DNA of 64,000 bases from CAIMUX01 sp964473865 (lineage in GTDB: Bacteria > Eisenbacteria > RBG-16-71-46 > CAIMUX01): NCBI GenBank assembly GCA_964473865.1, contig CAYYQN010000010.1, positions 1 to 64,000 on the forward strand, written 5' to 3'. Position numbers and translations under genes: made by a program. Below are positions 52,673 to 61,246 of the stretch, piece by piece (positions within the stretch are counted from its first letter, which is position 1; the number at the start of each line of letters is the position of its first letter). Under the pieces are notes generated by a model that made no database searches, was not told the DNA's origin, and saw nothing but the letters and a program-made list of their open reading frames with translations.

Positions 52673-54740
52673 GTTTCTCCTCCCCCGAGTTGCCCGCTCC
52701 CATGCCCGGCGCGGCTGCTTCGCCGATCTTCTCCTCCGTGATTCCGCGCCGTGCCGGCAGGGTCACCGTGAATGTCGTCCCCGTCGGCCCCGCCGCGGGG
52801 TTGGCGTTCGACTCCAGCTTGATGTCTCCTCGATGCATCTTGACGATGCCGTAGGTTACCGCCAGGCCGAGACCGGTGCCCTTCCCTGCCTGCTTGGTGG
52901 TGAAGAACGGCATGAAGATCTTGCTCCGGTTCTCCGGCGGGATGCCGATTCCCGTATCCGCAACCGTGAACCGCACCTGCCCGTCTCGATTGGATACCCC
53001 GAGCCGCAGGGCGCCGCCGTTCGGCATGGCCGCAACGGCGTTTGTCGCCAGGTTGATCAGGACCTGGGCGATCTGGTCCGCGTCGATCTCCGCCGGCGCG
53101 TCCTCGCCCGCAAAGGTCACCTCCAGTTCGACTTCCGGAGGCAGCGGCACGCTCTTCTTCACGCGTTCGAGCATCTCGCGAAGATCAGTCTCGACCAGCG
53201 TCACCTTGTTCTGTCGGGCGAAGTTCAACAGACCGGCCACGATGCGCTTGGCGCGGTCGGTCTGTTCCACGATCGTCTCCAGATCAGAGCGCAACGGAGA
53301 CTCGGCCGGCGTCTCCTCGAGCAGCATGTGGGAATACATGAGCACCACACCGAGCGGGTTGTTCACCTCGTGCGCGATTCCGGCGGCCAGCTGGCCCATC
53401 GAGGCGAGCTTCTCTGTGTGAACGAGCGCCTCCTGGGCGCTCTCGAGCTTCTCATGCGAGACCGCCAGCTCTTCGACGGCGAAGCGGAGCTGCTCGATGG
53501 TATAGGGCAGGCACATCTCGCTCTCGGCCAGCCCGAGATCGATCGCCTTGGCGTGCTCGCGGCAGGTGTCGTAGCCGCAGGCTCCGCAGTTCAGCTCGTC
53601 ACTCGGGCCATGTTTCCCCATGCGGGCAAGGATCTGGCTCAGGTCGGCTTCGGACGGAATGTTCATCCGATGGTCATCGGCGGCAAAGCCGCGCCCCAGA
53701 TCGACCGTGCGAAGTCGCGCGAAACCATCGCCAACCTGAGCGGCATCACGCTTCAGGACCGACTCGCGCACGTATTGCGACACGCGCGAACGGCGCGCGT
53801 AGAGCGGCGCGGAGCTCGTGATCCCCGGCCCCATGACGCACCCGGTGCAGCAGAGCACCTCCAGCAGGCGGGCATCCAGATCGCCGGACTCGAACTCCCG
53901 GATCGCGTCCTGGAAACCCATGCGGCCGTCGGCGGCCACAACGTCGCCCCGCAGCAGATCCTCGCCGATCCCGGCGGCCTGCAGCATGCCCCGGCTCAGC
54001 GGGAACAGCGCTCCCGGGCCGCTCCACGGCGGATCGAAGTCGGAGCTCAGCAGCTCTCGACTCGAGATCCCCTCCTCATCCAGCATCAGACGCAGTTCCG
54101 CGAAGGTAAGGACGCAGTCGATCTCGCCTTCCACCTGCGTGGCGATCGCCTCCTCCTTCTTCGCCAGGCACGGCCCGATGAAGGCCACGCGCAGGTCCGG
54201 CCCGTGGAGCTGCCGCAGTGCCCGTGCCGTCGCGATCATCGGAGAGACGATCGGCGCCAGGTGCGGAACCAGGCCCGGATGGAACCGTTCCACGTAACTC
54301 GTGACCGCGGGACAGGTGGTCGCGATGTACCTCTGGTCCGGATTCGCCCCCACCAGCTCCCGGTAGGCGGCGGCCACGAGGTCGGCCCCGAACGCCACCT
54401 CGTGCACCGAGGCAAATCCCAGGCGTCGGATCATGGATACGAGCATGCCCGGAGCCAGATCCGTGAACTCCGCCGGAAAGCTCGGGGCAACGCAGGCCGC
54501 CACGCGCTCGCCCGAGCCCAGAAGGGCTCGCGCCTCTTCGATCGAAGAAAGCACATGCTTCGCCTGCTGCGAGCAGACCCGCACGCAGTTCCCGCAGCCG
54601 ATGCAACGCTCGTCGATCACCTCGGCCTGCCCGCTCGAGATGCGGATCGCCTTTGCCGGGCACTCGCGCACGCAGGTGTAGCAGACCCGGCACCGCTCCC
54701 GGATGGTGGAGACGAGGGAGAGCTTGCGCTTCTCGCTCAC
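52662..54740 (-). CDS. sensor histidine kinase with [FeFe]-hydrogenase-like input domain
   Basis: The 692-residue protein begins with two 4Fe-4S ferredoxin motifs (Cys17, 20, 23, 27 and 46, 49, 52, 56), then a hydrogenase large-subunit-like domain. Its H-cluster loops are altered: L1 TTCPAV (Cys143), L2 IGPCLAKKEE (Cys191), L3 CCTGCVMGPG (Cys297/298, 301). A CGACGYDTC cluster motif (Cys385, 388, 393, 410) is followed by a HisKA domain with GIAHEVNNP (His457) and an ATPase domain (DTGIGIPPE, GTGLGL). It is a soluble sensory hydrogenase-like kinase; the cubane Cys ligands remain but the catalytic surroundings do not. It follows hydA by 16 bases. Confidence 0.9.
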   Translation of the reverse strand: MSEKRKLSLVSTIRERCRVCYTCVRECPAKAIRISSGQAEVIDERCIGCGNCVRVCSQQAKHVLSSIEEARALLGSGERVAACVAPSFPAEFTDLAPGMLVSMIRRLGFASVHEVAFGADLVAAAYRELVGANPDQRYIATTCPAVTSYVERFHPGLVPHLAPIVSPMIATARALRQLHGPDLRVAFIGPCLAKKEEAIATQVEGEIDCVLTFAELRLMLDEEGISSRELLSSDFDPPWSGPGALFPLSRGMLQAAGIGEDLLRGDVVAADGRMGFQDAIREFESGDLDARLLEVLCCTGCVMGPGITSSAPLYARRSRVSQYVRESVLKRDAAQVGDGFARLRTVDLGRGFAADDHRMNIPSEADLSQILARMGKHGPSDELNCGACGYDTCREHAKAIDLGLAESEMCLPYTIEQLRFAVEELAVSHEKLESAQEALVHTEKLASMGQLAAGIAHEVNNPLGVVLMYSHMLLEETPAESPLRSDLETIVEQTDRAKRIVAGLLNFARQNKVTLVETDLREMLERVKKSVPLPPEVELEVTFAGEDAPAEIDADQIAQVLINLATNAVAAMPNGGALRLGVSNRDGQVRFTVADTGIGIPPENRSKIFMPFFTTKQAGKGTGLGLAVTYGIVKMHRGDIKLESNANPAAGPTGTTFTVTLPARRGITEEKIGEAAAPGMGAGNSGEEKHVG

Positions 54741-54756
54741 GACGGCTGCGCTCCGT

Positions 54757-56478
54757 TCACCGCACGACCTCCCGGGGGCCGTACGCGGTGTGCAAGAGGT
54801 GATGACTCCTGGGTCCGAGAGGCTCCCCCAGGTACTCCCGATAGAGCCGGCGCACCGACTCGTTCCCGTGTGCCGTGCGCAAGTGGCCGTCGCGGTCGAT
54901 GGCGTAGAGCGCCTGCAGTCGCGCCCGGACTGCTTCCGGCGACGCGCCGTGGCATTGCCCGCCGCCGTTGATGCAGCCGCCCGGACAGGTCATGACCTCG
55001 ATGAAATGGAGGTCCTTGCGTCCGGCCCGGATCTGCTCCAGCAACGCGCGGGCGTTTCCGAGCCCGCTCACCACCGCGGCGCCCAATTCCGTGTCGCCGA
55101 TCCGGAAGCGCGCTTCCTTGACCCCGTCGAGGCCACGCAGCGCCTGCACCTTGAGATTCGCGAGCTCCGCGCCGGTGAGCAGGAAATGAGCGGTCCGCAC
55201 CGCCGCCTCCATCACGCCGCCGGTGGCCCCGAACAGCTTCCCCGCGGTGCTCCGCTCCCCGAACGGCGTGTCCGGTCCTTCGGGTTCCAGCATGTTCATG
55301 TCGATCCCGCGCATGCGGATCATGCGGGCCAGCTCGCGGGTCGTCAGGACCGCATCGACGTCCGGCAAGCCGTCGCGCGACAACTCCGGCCGACCCGCTT
55401 CGAACTTCTTCGCGACACAGGGCATGACCGCCACGCTGAAGATCTTTGCCGGGTCGAGTCTCTCGCGCTCGGCCAGAAACGACTTCACGAGCACGCCCAG
55501 CATCGCCTGCGGGCTCTTGCAGGTCGAGAGGTTGGGAATGTAATCCGGGTAGAACTCCTCCACGAACTTGATCCATCCCGGCGAGCAGCTGGTCATCATC
55601 GGCAATGGCCCACCGGTCCGGAGGCGTTGCACCAGTTCCGAGGCCTCCTCCATGACCGTCAGGTCGGCCGCGAAAGCGGTCTCGAAGACCCGGTCGAAGC
55701 CCAGCAGGCGCAGCGCCGTGGTCATGCTTCCGGCCGTGTCCGTTCCGGCCTTCAACCCGAACTCCTCGCCCAGAGTGACCGATACTGAAGGTGCGTGCTG
55801 GATGACCACGGTCATTTCCGGATTCGCCAGCGCGGCCAGCACCGCGGGAATGGAATTCTGCTCGGAGAGCGCGCCGGTCGGACAAGCCATGATGCACTGG
55901 CCGCAGTTGATGCAGCTGGAGACGTTCAGCCCCTGACTGAAGGCCGTGCCCACGACGGTCTTGCTGCCGCGCCCCACGAAGTCCAGGCAGCCGACCCCCT
56001 GCACCTCGTCGCAGACCCGGACGCACTTCCCGCACAGAATGCACTTGGCTGGGTCGCGCACCAGCGCCGGACTGCTGGTATCCAGGTGGTACTGCAGCTT
56101 GGATCCATGAAAGCGGCGCCCGCGTATGCCCAGCTCCGCGGACAGCTCCCGCAGCTGGCAGTCGGAGTTCCGCACGCAATAGAGACAGTCGTCCGGATGG
56201 TTGGACATCAGGAGCTCCACCACCACCTGGCGCGCCTGGGTGGCGCGCGGCGAGTGCGTGCGCACCTTCATGCCGTCGCTCACCGGAAAGGCGCAACTTG
56301 GAACCAGGCTGCGCTGTCCCTCCACCTCCACCACACACATGCGGCAGGCGCCGGTCGGCGAGAGATGCGCCAGGTGGCAGAGCGTCGGGATCTTGATGCC
56401 GGCGCGCTCACAAGCGGCCAGCACCGTCTCGTTGGCGTGGGCCTGAATCTGCCGGCCGTTTACTTCGATGGTCAACAT
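54757..56478 (-). CDS. hydA: [FeFe]-hydrogenase catalytic subunit, HndD/HydA type
   Basis: The 573-residue enzyme has a 2Fe-2S domain (Cys34, 45, 48, 62), a His-Cys3 cluster (His94, Cys98, 101, 107), two 4Fe-4S clusters (Cys146, 149, 152, 156; Cys189, 192, 195, 199) and a complete H-domain: L1 TSCSPGW (Cys298), L2 MPCVAKKFE (Cys354) and L3 TCPGGCINGGG (Cys498, 502). Ser299 lies where clostridial CpI has a proton-relay Cys; I recall the TSCSPGW form from HndD-type subunits. With HydB and HydC it forms the trimeric enzyme that couples H2 to NADH and ferredoxin. Confidence 0.95.
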   Translation of the reverse strand: MLTIEVNGRQIQAHANETVLAACERAGIKIPTLCHLAHLSPTGACRMCVVEVEGQRSLVPSCAFPVSDGMKVRTHSPRATQARQVVVELLMSNHPDDCLYCVRNSDCQLRELSAELGIRGRRFHGSKLQYHLDTSSPALVRDPAKCILCGKCVRVCDEVQGVGCLDFVGRGSKTVVGTAFSQGLNVSSCINCGQCIMACPTGALSEQNSIPAVLAALANPEMTVVIQHAPSVSVTLGEEFGLKAGTDTAGSMTTALRLLGFDRVFETAFAADLTVMEEASELVQRLRTGGPLPMMTSCSPGWIKFVEEFYPDYIPNLSTCKSPQAMLGVLVKSFLAERERLDPAKIFSVAVMPCVAKKFEAGRPELSRDGLPDVDAVLTTRELARMIRMRGIDMNMLEPEGPDTPFGERSTAGKLFGATGGVMEAAVRTAHFLLTGAELANLKVQALRGLDGVKEARFRIGDTELGAAVVSGLGNARALLEQIRAGRKDLHFIEVMTCPGGCINGGGQCHGASPEAVRARLQALYAIDRDGHLRTAHGNESVRRLYREYLGEPLGPRSHHLLHTAYGPREVVR

Positions 56479-56520
56479 CGACCTGTCTCCTGTTCTGCGG
56501 TTCGGACCGATGGTGCGACC

Positions 56521-58539
56521 TCACTGGGCAGAGACCGCCTGGAACTTGCAGACGTCCAGACAGGTCCCGCAGGCGATGCACTTGTCCTCCAGGACGTAGT
56601 GCGGGCTCTTGGGCGCGCCCAAGATCGCCTGACTCGGGCACTTCCGGAGGCAAACGCCACAGCCCTTGCACAGTTCGACATCGATTACGTAGCGCTGCAG
56701 TTCCTTGCAGACCCCAGCCCGGCAGTGCCGCTCGAAGATGTGTTCCTCGTATTCCTCCGGAAACCACCGGAGGGTGGCCAGGACCGGGTTGGGGGCGGTC
56801 TGTCCCAGTCCGCAGAGGCTGGTGTCCTGGATGACGGTCGCCAGTCGGCTGAGGTGAACGACTCCCTGGAATCGCTCCAGCGCCTGGTGGCCCTGCTCCC
56901 GGCCCCGCGCGCGGGTGATGGCCTGCAGGATCTCCAGCATGTGCCGCGTCCCCTCGCGGCATGGGATGCACTTCCCGCAGCTCTCCCGCTGGATGAAATC
57001 CATGAAGAACTTGGCCACGTCGACCATGCAGGTCCCCTCGTCCATTACGACGAGGCCGCCCGAGCCCATCATGGCTCCTACCGTCTTCAGCGACTCATAG
57101 TCGACCAGGGTGCCAAGGTGCGCGGTCGGGATGCAGCCTCCCGAAGGGCCGCCGATCTGCACCGCCTTGAACGCCTTCCCGCCCGGTATTCCCCCCCCGA
57201 TGTCGAAGACGATCTCCCGGATGGTGGTCCCCATCGCCACCTCGACCAGTCCGGTGCGCACAACCTTGCCCGACAGGGCGAACACCTTGGTTCCCTTGCT
57301 TTGCGCCGTCCCCACGCTGCTGAACCAGGCCGGACCGCGATCGAGAATTCCCGGGACGTTGGCCAGCGTCTCCACGTTGTTGATCACCGTGGGATGACCG
57401 AAGAGCCCGCTCACCGCCGGGAACGGCGGCCGCGGTCGCGGCATCCCGCGCTTCCCCTCGATGCTGTGGATCAGCGCGGTCTCTTCCCCGCAGACAAACG
57501 CGCCGGCGCCCATCTTGACGAGGATCTCGAGGCTGAAGCCGCTATCGAGGATGTTTCGCCCGAGCAGACCCCAGGCCTTCGCCGCCGCGATGGCCTGATG
57601 CAGGCGGCGAACCGCCAACGGGTACTCGGCCCGGATGTAGACGTACGCCTTGCTGGCCCCGATGCCGTAGGCGGCGATCGCCATCCCCTCCAACAGCCGA
57701 TAGGGGTCGCCCTCGATGACGGCGCGGTCCATGAAGGCGCCGGGATCTCCCTCGTCGGCATTGCAGACGAGGTAGCGTTGATCGCTGGCGGTGCCCAGCG
57801 CGAACCGCCACTTCTTGCCGGTGGGAAAGCCCCCGCCGCCGCGCCCGCGCAGCCCCGCCTCCTCCACCGCCCGGCAGACCTCGGCCGGGGTCTGGTTGTG
57901 CAGCACCTTCTCCAGAGCACGGTAGCCGCCGCGGGCTACGTACTCCTTCAGCGAGTCGGGATCAACCGTGCCGCAGTTCGCCAGGACCCATCTCAGCTGC
58001 CGGGCAAAGAACGGGTGCTCGTCGACGAACGTCACCCCCGGCCACGGCGCAGCGCCGCTGTCGCGGAACTGCCCGAGACACGATTCCGCCGGGACCGTGC
58101 CGGCAAAGACCGCCGCCAGCAGCGCCGGCACCTGATCCTCACGCACCGAGTGGAAGCTGACCCGATTGCGCCCGGGGAGCTGAAGATCGAGAAGCGGCTC
58201 CAGCGCGCAGATCCCGATGCAACCGACTTCGATCACCTCGGCGGCCATCCGCTGCGCTTCCAGCCAGGCTCGGACCGCCCGCAGCACCTTGCCGGCGCCG
58301 GCGCCGAGCCCACAGGTGCCGGTCCCGATGTAGAGCACGGGCTGCTCCGGGTCTCGCCGCAACGCCCGCTCCTGCCGGGCTCGGACTCTCGCCGCACACG
58401 CGGCGTCCTGATGGCAGAGCGGGCCCTCGGAGAGACAGCGCACGGCATCGCGGCACGGCCGCTCGGGTGAGTGCCAGCACTGCGCACAACACCTGGGATA
58501 GTCCGATCCCTCTTCAGGCAGGTTCGCCGGCCGGATCAT
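56521..58539 (-). CDS. hydB: NuoF-like flavin subunit of the [FeFe]-hydrogenase
   Basis: The 672-residue subunit has an N-terminal Cys-rich patch (about 17-47, seven Cys), a thioredoxin-like 2Fe-2S domain (GTCGLGAGA, GCIGICALEP), the NuoF core with NADH/FMN motifs (GRGGGGFPTGKKW, CNADEGDPGAFMDR), a 4Fe-4S site (ESCGKCIPCREGT) and two C-terminal ferredoxin clusters (CKGCGVCLRKCP, CIACGTCLDVCK). It carries the NADH and, in related enzymes, the bifurcating flavin. It overlaps hydC by 4 bases and lies 42 bases before hydA. Confidence 0.94.
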   Translation of the reverse strand: MIRPANLPEEGSDYPRCCAQCWHSPERPCRDAVRCLSEGPLCHQDAACAARVRARQERALRRDPEQPVLYIGTGTCGLGAGAGKVLRAVRAWLEAQRMAAEVIEVGCIGICALEPLLDLQLPGRNRVSFHSVREDQVPALLAAVFAGTVPAESCLGQFRDSGAAPWPGVTFVDEHPFFARQLRWVLANCGTVDPDSLKEYVARGGYRALEKVLHNQTPAEVCRAVEEAGLRGRGGGGFPTGKKWRFALGTASDQRYLVCNADEGDPGAFMDRAVIEGDPYRLLEGMAIAAYGIGASKAYVYIRAEYPLAVRRLHQAIAAAKAWGLLGRNILDSGFSLEILVKMGAGAFVCGEETALIHSIEGKRGMPRPRPPFPAVSGLFGHPTVINNVETLANVPGILDRGPAWFSSVGTAQSKGTKVFALSGKVVRTGLVEVAMGTTIREIVFDIGGGIPGGKAFKAVQIGGPSGGCIPTAHLGTLVDYESLKTVGAMMGSGGLVVMDEGTCMVDVAKFFMDFIQRESCGKCIPCREGTRHMLEILQAITRARGREQGHQALERFQGVVHLSRLATVIQDTSLCGLGQTAPNPVLATLRWFPEEYEEHIFERHCRAGVCKELQRYVIDVELCKGCGVCLRKCPSQAILGAPKSPHYVLEDKCIACGTCLDVCKFQAVSAQ

Positions 58540-59039
58540 GCGGGCACCCCCTCCATCTGCGGCGTGCGGTATTGATCGATGATGGCCGGCACCGCCTCAG
58601 CGGTCACGCCGGCGTGGAACTCCCCGTCCACCGCGATCACCGGGGCCAGGCCGCACGCCCCGATGCAGGCCACCACCTCGACACTGAAGAGCCCGTCCTT
58701 GGTCGTCTGTCCCGGCTGGATCTTCAGGCATCGAGTGATGGCGTCGAGAACCGCGGCTGATCCCTTCACGTGGCATGCCGTCCCGCGGCAGACCTGGATC
58801 CGGTGCCGTCCGGGCGCCACGAACCGGAACTGGTTGTAGAACGTCGCAACGCCATAGACCTTGCTCGAGGGCAGACCCAGATGGTGCGCGACCAGAGTGA
58901 TCGCCTCCCGCGGCACGAATCCGAACGTGTCCTGGACTTCCTGCAGGATCGGGATCAGAGATTCGCGGCGAGCCTCCGGCCACTGGGCGAGGCAGGCCTC
59001 GATGCGAGGCCGGCGTTCGGCCGGTACGACAGTGTTCAT
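58536..59039 (-). CDS. hydC: NuoE-like 2Fe-2S subunit of the [FeFe]-hydrogenase
   Basis: The 167-residue thioredoxin-like ferredoxin has LIPILQEVQDTFGFVP, the first Cys pair in VCRGTACHVKGS and the second in ACIGACGLAPV. It is the small electron-transfer subunit of the trimeric hydrogenase. The ATG at 59039 overlaps the rex stop by 4 bases. Confidence 0.94.
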   Translation of the reverse strand: MNTVVPAERRPRIEACLAQWPEARRESLIPILQEVQDTFGFVPREAITLVAHHLGLPSSKVYGVATFYNQFRFVAPGRHRIQVCRGTACHVKGSAAVLDAITRCLKIQPGQTTKDGLFSVEVVACIGACGLAPVIAVDGEFHAGVTAEAVPAIIDQYRTPQMEGVPA

Positions 59040-59770
59040 GCTTTTCCTCCCGGTGGGGCGGCGAGCGCCCGGGCGAAGTAGGCTGCCTTTTCCATCGAGG
59101 TCGCGATGTCCATCTCCTCCACGAAGGTGCGAGGCGGCAACCGGAGCGGCGTCGGGGCGAAGTTCAGGAATGACCGCACCCCGGCGGCCAACATCGCATC
59201 GGCCACCGCCTGGGCCTCCGTAGCCGGAACGGTGAGGACCCCGACCGTGATGTCGAGCTCCCGAATCTTTTCCGCCATTTTGTCCATGCCGTAGGAACGG
59301 CAGCCGTGCAGCACCCGGTTCACCTTGGTCGGATCCGCGTCGAACGCCGCCACGATCGAGAGCGCCGGATGGCGCACGGCGAAGTACCCCAGGATGGCGC
59401 GACCCAGATTTCCGGCGCCGACGAGGGCGGCGTTCTGGCCGCCGGGAGCATCGAGGCACCGTCCGATCGCGCTCACGAGCAGGGCGACATTGTACCCGTG
59501 CGCCGGGCTTCCCGTGAATCCGATTCCCATCAGGTCGCGGCGGACCTGCGCTGCCGTCAGACCGCACAGCGCCGCCAGACGGTAGGAGTAGATCGTGGAG
59601 GGGCCGCCGGCCGGCTGCGACTCGAGCAGCCGGCGGTACTGGCTGAGCCTTCCGATCTGGCGCTGCGTCAAGGTGAGAGCCTGCGGGAGCCGGGCGTCGC
59701 CGGGATGGTCCGCCAGGACCGCACCGCTCGCCGATACCGGCCTTCTCACTCTCTGCGTCTTGCCAGCCAT
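59036..59770 (-). CDS. rex: redox-sensing transcriptional repressor Rex
   Basis: The 244-residue regulator has an N-terminal winged helix (SYRLAALCGLTAAQVRRDL) and a Rossmann domain for NADH (ALVGAGNLGRAILGYF), then a C-terminal domain-swap helix. Rex binds DNA when NAD+ is high and is released by NADH, so it derepresses fermentation and hydrogenase genes. It leads the hydrogenase operon, and a near-consensus Rex operator lies about 110 bases upstream. GGGAGAGGA precedes the ATG at 59770. Confidence 0.94.
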   Translation of the reverse strand: MAGKTQRVRRPVSASGAVLADHPGDARLPQALTLTQRQIGRLSQYRRLLESQPAGGPSTIYSYRLAALCGLTAAQVRRDLMGIGFTGSPAHGYNVALLVSAIGRCLDAPGGQNAALVGAGNLGRAILGYFAVRHPALSIVAAFDADPTKVNRVLHGCRSYGMDKMAEKIRELDITVGVLTVPATEAQAVADAMLAAGVRSFLNFAPTPLRLPPRTFVEEMDIATSMEKAAYFARALAAPPGGKA

Positions 59771-59861
59771 GCAGGTTCCTCTCCCATCCCGACCTCGGCG
59801 GCCGACCTGGTTGGCCGCTATTGGCATCGGCCGCTGCAACCGACGCCTGCAGATCCATGTC

Positions 59862-59879
59862 GTGTGACGTCCGTCACAC
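59862..59879. promoter_or_regulatory. second palindromic operator (TGTGA-N6-TCACA)
   Basis: GTGTGACG-TC-CGTCACAC is a perfect 8+2+8 palindrome. It contains TGTGA-N6-TCACA, the core of both CRP/FNR-type and Rex sites, but differs from Rex at the bases flanking the spacer. It is immediately adjacent to the Rex-like site, centre to centre 17 bases, and lies in the rex leader. Confidence 0.6.
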
Positions 59880-59896
59880 TGTGAACTCATTCACAG
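59879..59896. promoter_or_regulatory. Rex operator
   Basis: CTGTGAA-CTCA-TTCACAG is a perfect 7+4+7 palindrome. It matches the Rex consensus TTGTGAA-N4-TTCACAA except at the two outermost bases. It overlaps the expected transcription start of the rex-hydrogenase operon, a repression position. Confidence 0.8.
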
Positions 59897-59899
59897 ATG

Positions 59900-59929
59900 A
59901 TTAGACGACGGATGGCGTCATCTGACCAA
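59900..59929 (-). promoter_or_regulatory. probable promoter of the rex-hyd operon
   Basis: On the minus strand TTGGTC (59929-59924) and TCTAAT (59905-59900) are 18 bases apart. Initiation would fall near 59893, inside the Rex operator. The -10 is good and the -35 weak. Confidence 0.5.
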
Positions 59930-60173
59930 GTGAATGATCTTAGCGACTTGAATCAGATAGACTTATGGCACGATCGCCGGCGACGGACGGCGCCGGCGTC
60001 TGCCGGGAACTGAAGCGGATCCCCCGGGGCTCCGGGTAGTGCCGTTTCCGTACCGCCCGGGCCTCCGGGACCTGAGACTCCACTTCCCGCCCCGCCCGGG
60101 CCCTGTCAAGATGCCGCGGCAAACGCCGTCGCACGCCACCCCCGGGAAACCGGGAAAGCTCAGGGAGCCAGTC
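59930..60173. other. remainder of the divergent intergenic region
   Basis: The gap between the rex promoter and the methyltransferase start contains an AT-richer stretch (59930-59980) and a GC-rich leader. No clear + strand promoter was identified. Confidence 0.4.
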
Positions 60174-61058
60174 ATGCCCAGGGACTCCTACCGGGACTTC
60201 GCCGCCGTCTACGACGCCTGGCAGATGCTCTACCCCCGCGCGTTCTCGCTCGCCATCGCCCCCCGGGTGATCGCGGCGATGAAAGAGCACGTCGTGCCGA
60301 ACAAGGTGCTGGCCGACCTCGCCTGCGGCACCGGCATCTTCCCGATCTGGTGGCAGAAGACCCATCCCTCCTGGACCGTGTACGGGACGGACCTGTCCCC
60401 CGCGATGATCGCAGCCGCGAAACGAGCCGCGAGGCGGGCGGTGAAACAATCGGAACCGCAGTCCGCAGGGCGCTCGGCGAGGCAACGGGGGAAGCAGGCC
60501 ACGAAACCGCCGGCAGAGGAGCCTCGAAAGAGAGGAGTCGGTGGCCGTCCCCACCGCATTCCAACCCTTCTGGTTCAGGACATGCGCCGCTTCCGGCTTC
60601 CGCAGCCGGCCGGCGTCGTGACCTGCCTCTTCGACAGCTTGAACCACCTCACGCGCGAGGCCGACCTGGCCCGGACCTTTCGCGCCGTCGCCCGCTCCCT
60701 GGCCCCGCGCGGCCTCTTCCTCTTCGACCTCGTGGACGAGTTGGCGTTTCCTGAGGTCTTCACCGGAACATCGATCCTGGACGGCAAGGACCTGTTCGTC
60801 GGGCTCGACACCCATTACCGGGAGGTGCAGGGCCAGGGGATCGGCGAGGCTCAATTCACCTTCTTCCGGCGGGACAAGCCCGCGTGGAAGCGCCTCGAGT
60901 TCCGGATCCGCGAGCGGTGTTGGTACCGGGGCGAGGTGCGCGAGCTGCTGGCGCGAGCGGGACTCGACCTGGTCCGCCTCGACCGGATCGATCCCTACCG
61001 CTCGGCGGAGTTCTTCGTGCCGCGGACGTTCTGGATCTGCCGGCGCCACCGAGGCTGA
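60174..61058 (+). CDS. class I SAM-dependent methyltransferase with basic insertion
   Basis: The 294-residue enzyme begins RDSYRDFAAVYDAWQ and carries motif I LADLACGTGIFPIWW, acidic motif II YGTDLSPAMIAAA and FDSLNHLTREADL. Between motif II and the next strand (VQDMRRFRLP) lies a stretch of about 45 residues made mainly of Arg, Lys, Ala, Gln, Pro and Gly (residues about 83-130), not expected in the family and probably a disordered loop. CAGGGAG precedes the ATG at 60174. Substrate unknown. Confidence 0.87.
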   Translation: MPRDSYRDFAAVYDAWQMLYPRAFSLAIAPRVIAAMKEHVVPNKVLADLACGTGIFPIWWQKTHPSWTVYGTDLSPAMIAAAKRAARRAVKQSEPQSAGRSARQRGKQATKPPAEEPRKRGVGGRPHRIPTLLVQDMRRFRLPQPAGVVTCLFDSLNHLTREADLARTFRAVARSLAPRGLFLFDLVDELAFPEVFTGTSILDGKDLFVGLDTHYREVQGQGIGEAQFTFFRRDKPAWKRLEFRIRERCWYRGEVRELLARAGLDLVRLDRIDPYRSAEFFVPRTFWICRRHRG

Positions 61059-61246
61059 TCCCGTACCCGGTCCGCCCGCCTCCGTCATGCCGCGCTACAC
61101 CCGGACGACCAGTAGCATCGAACGTCGCCGGATGCGCGATCCCGCGGGCAACTCGCTGCATCCAACCAGGGTCGTGGGTAGAGCGACACGGCCCGCTCGG
61201 TTGGGATGGCGCGCCGTGGCAACCGGGACTCAACAGGATGCCGAAC

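Noticed and set aside
59966..59985. TGGCACG-like -24 element on the plus strand upstream of the methyltransferase
   Set aside because: No GC doublet occurs at the required 10-base spacing.
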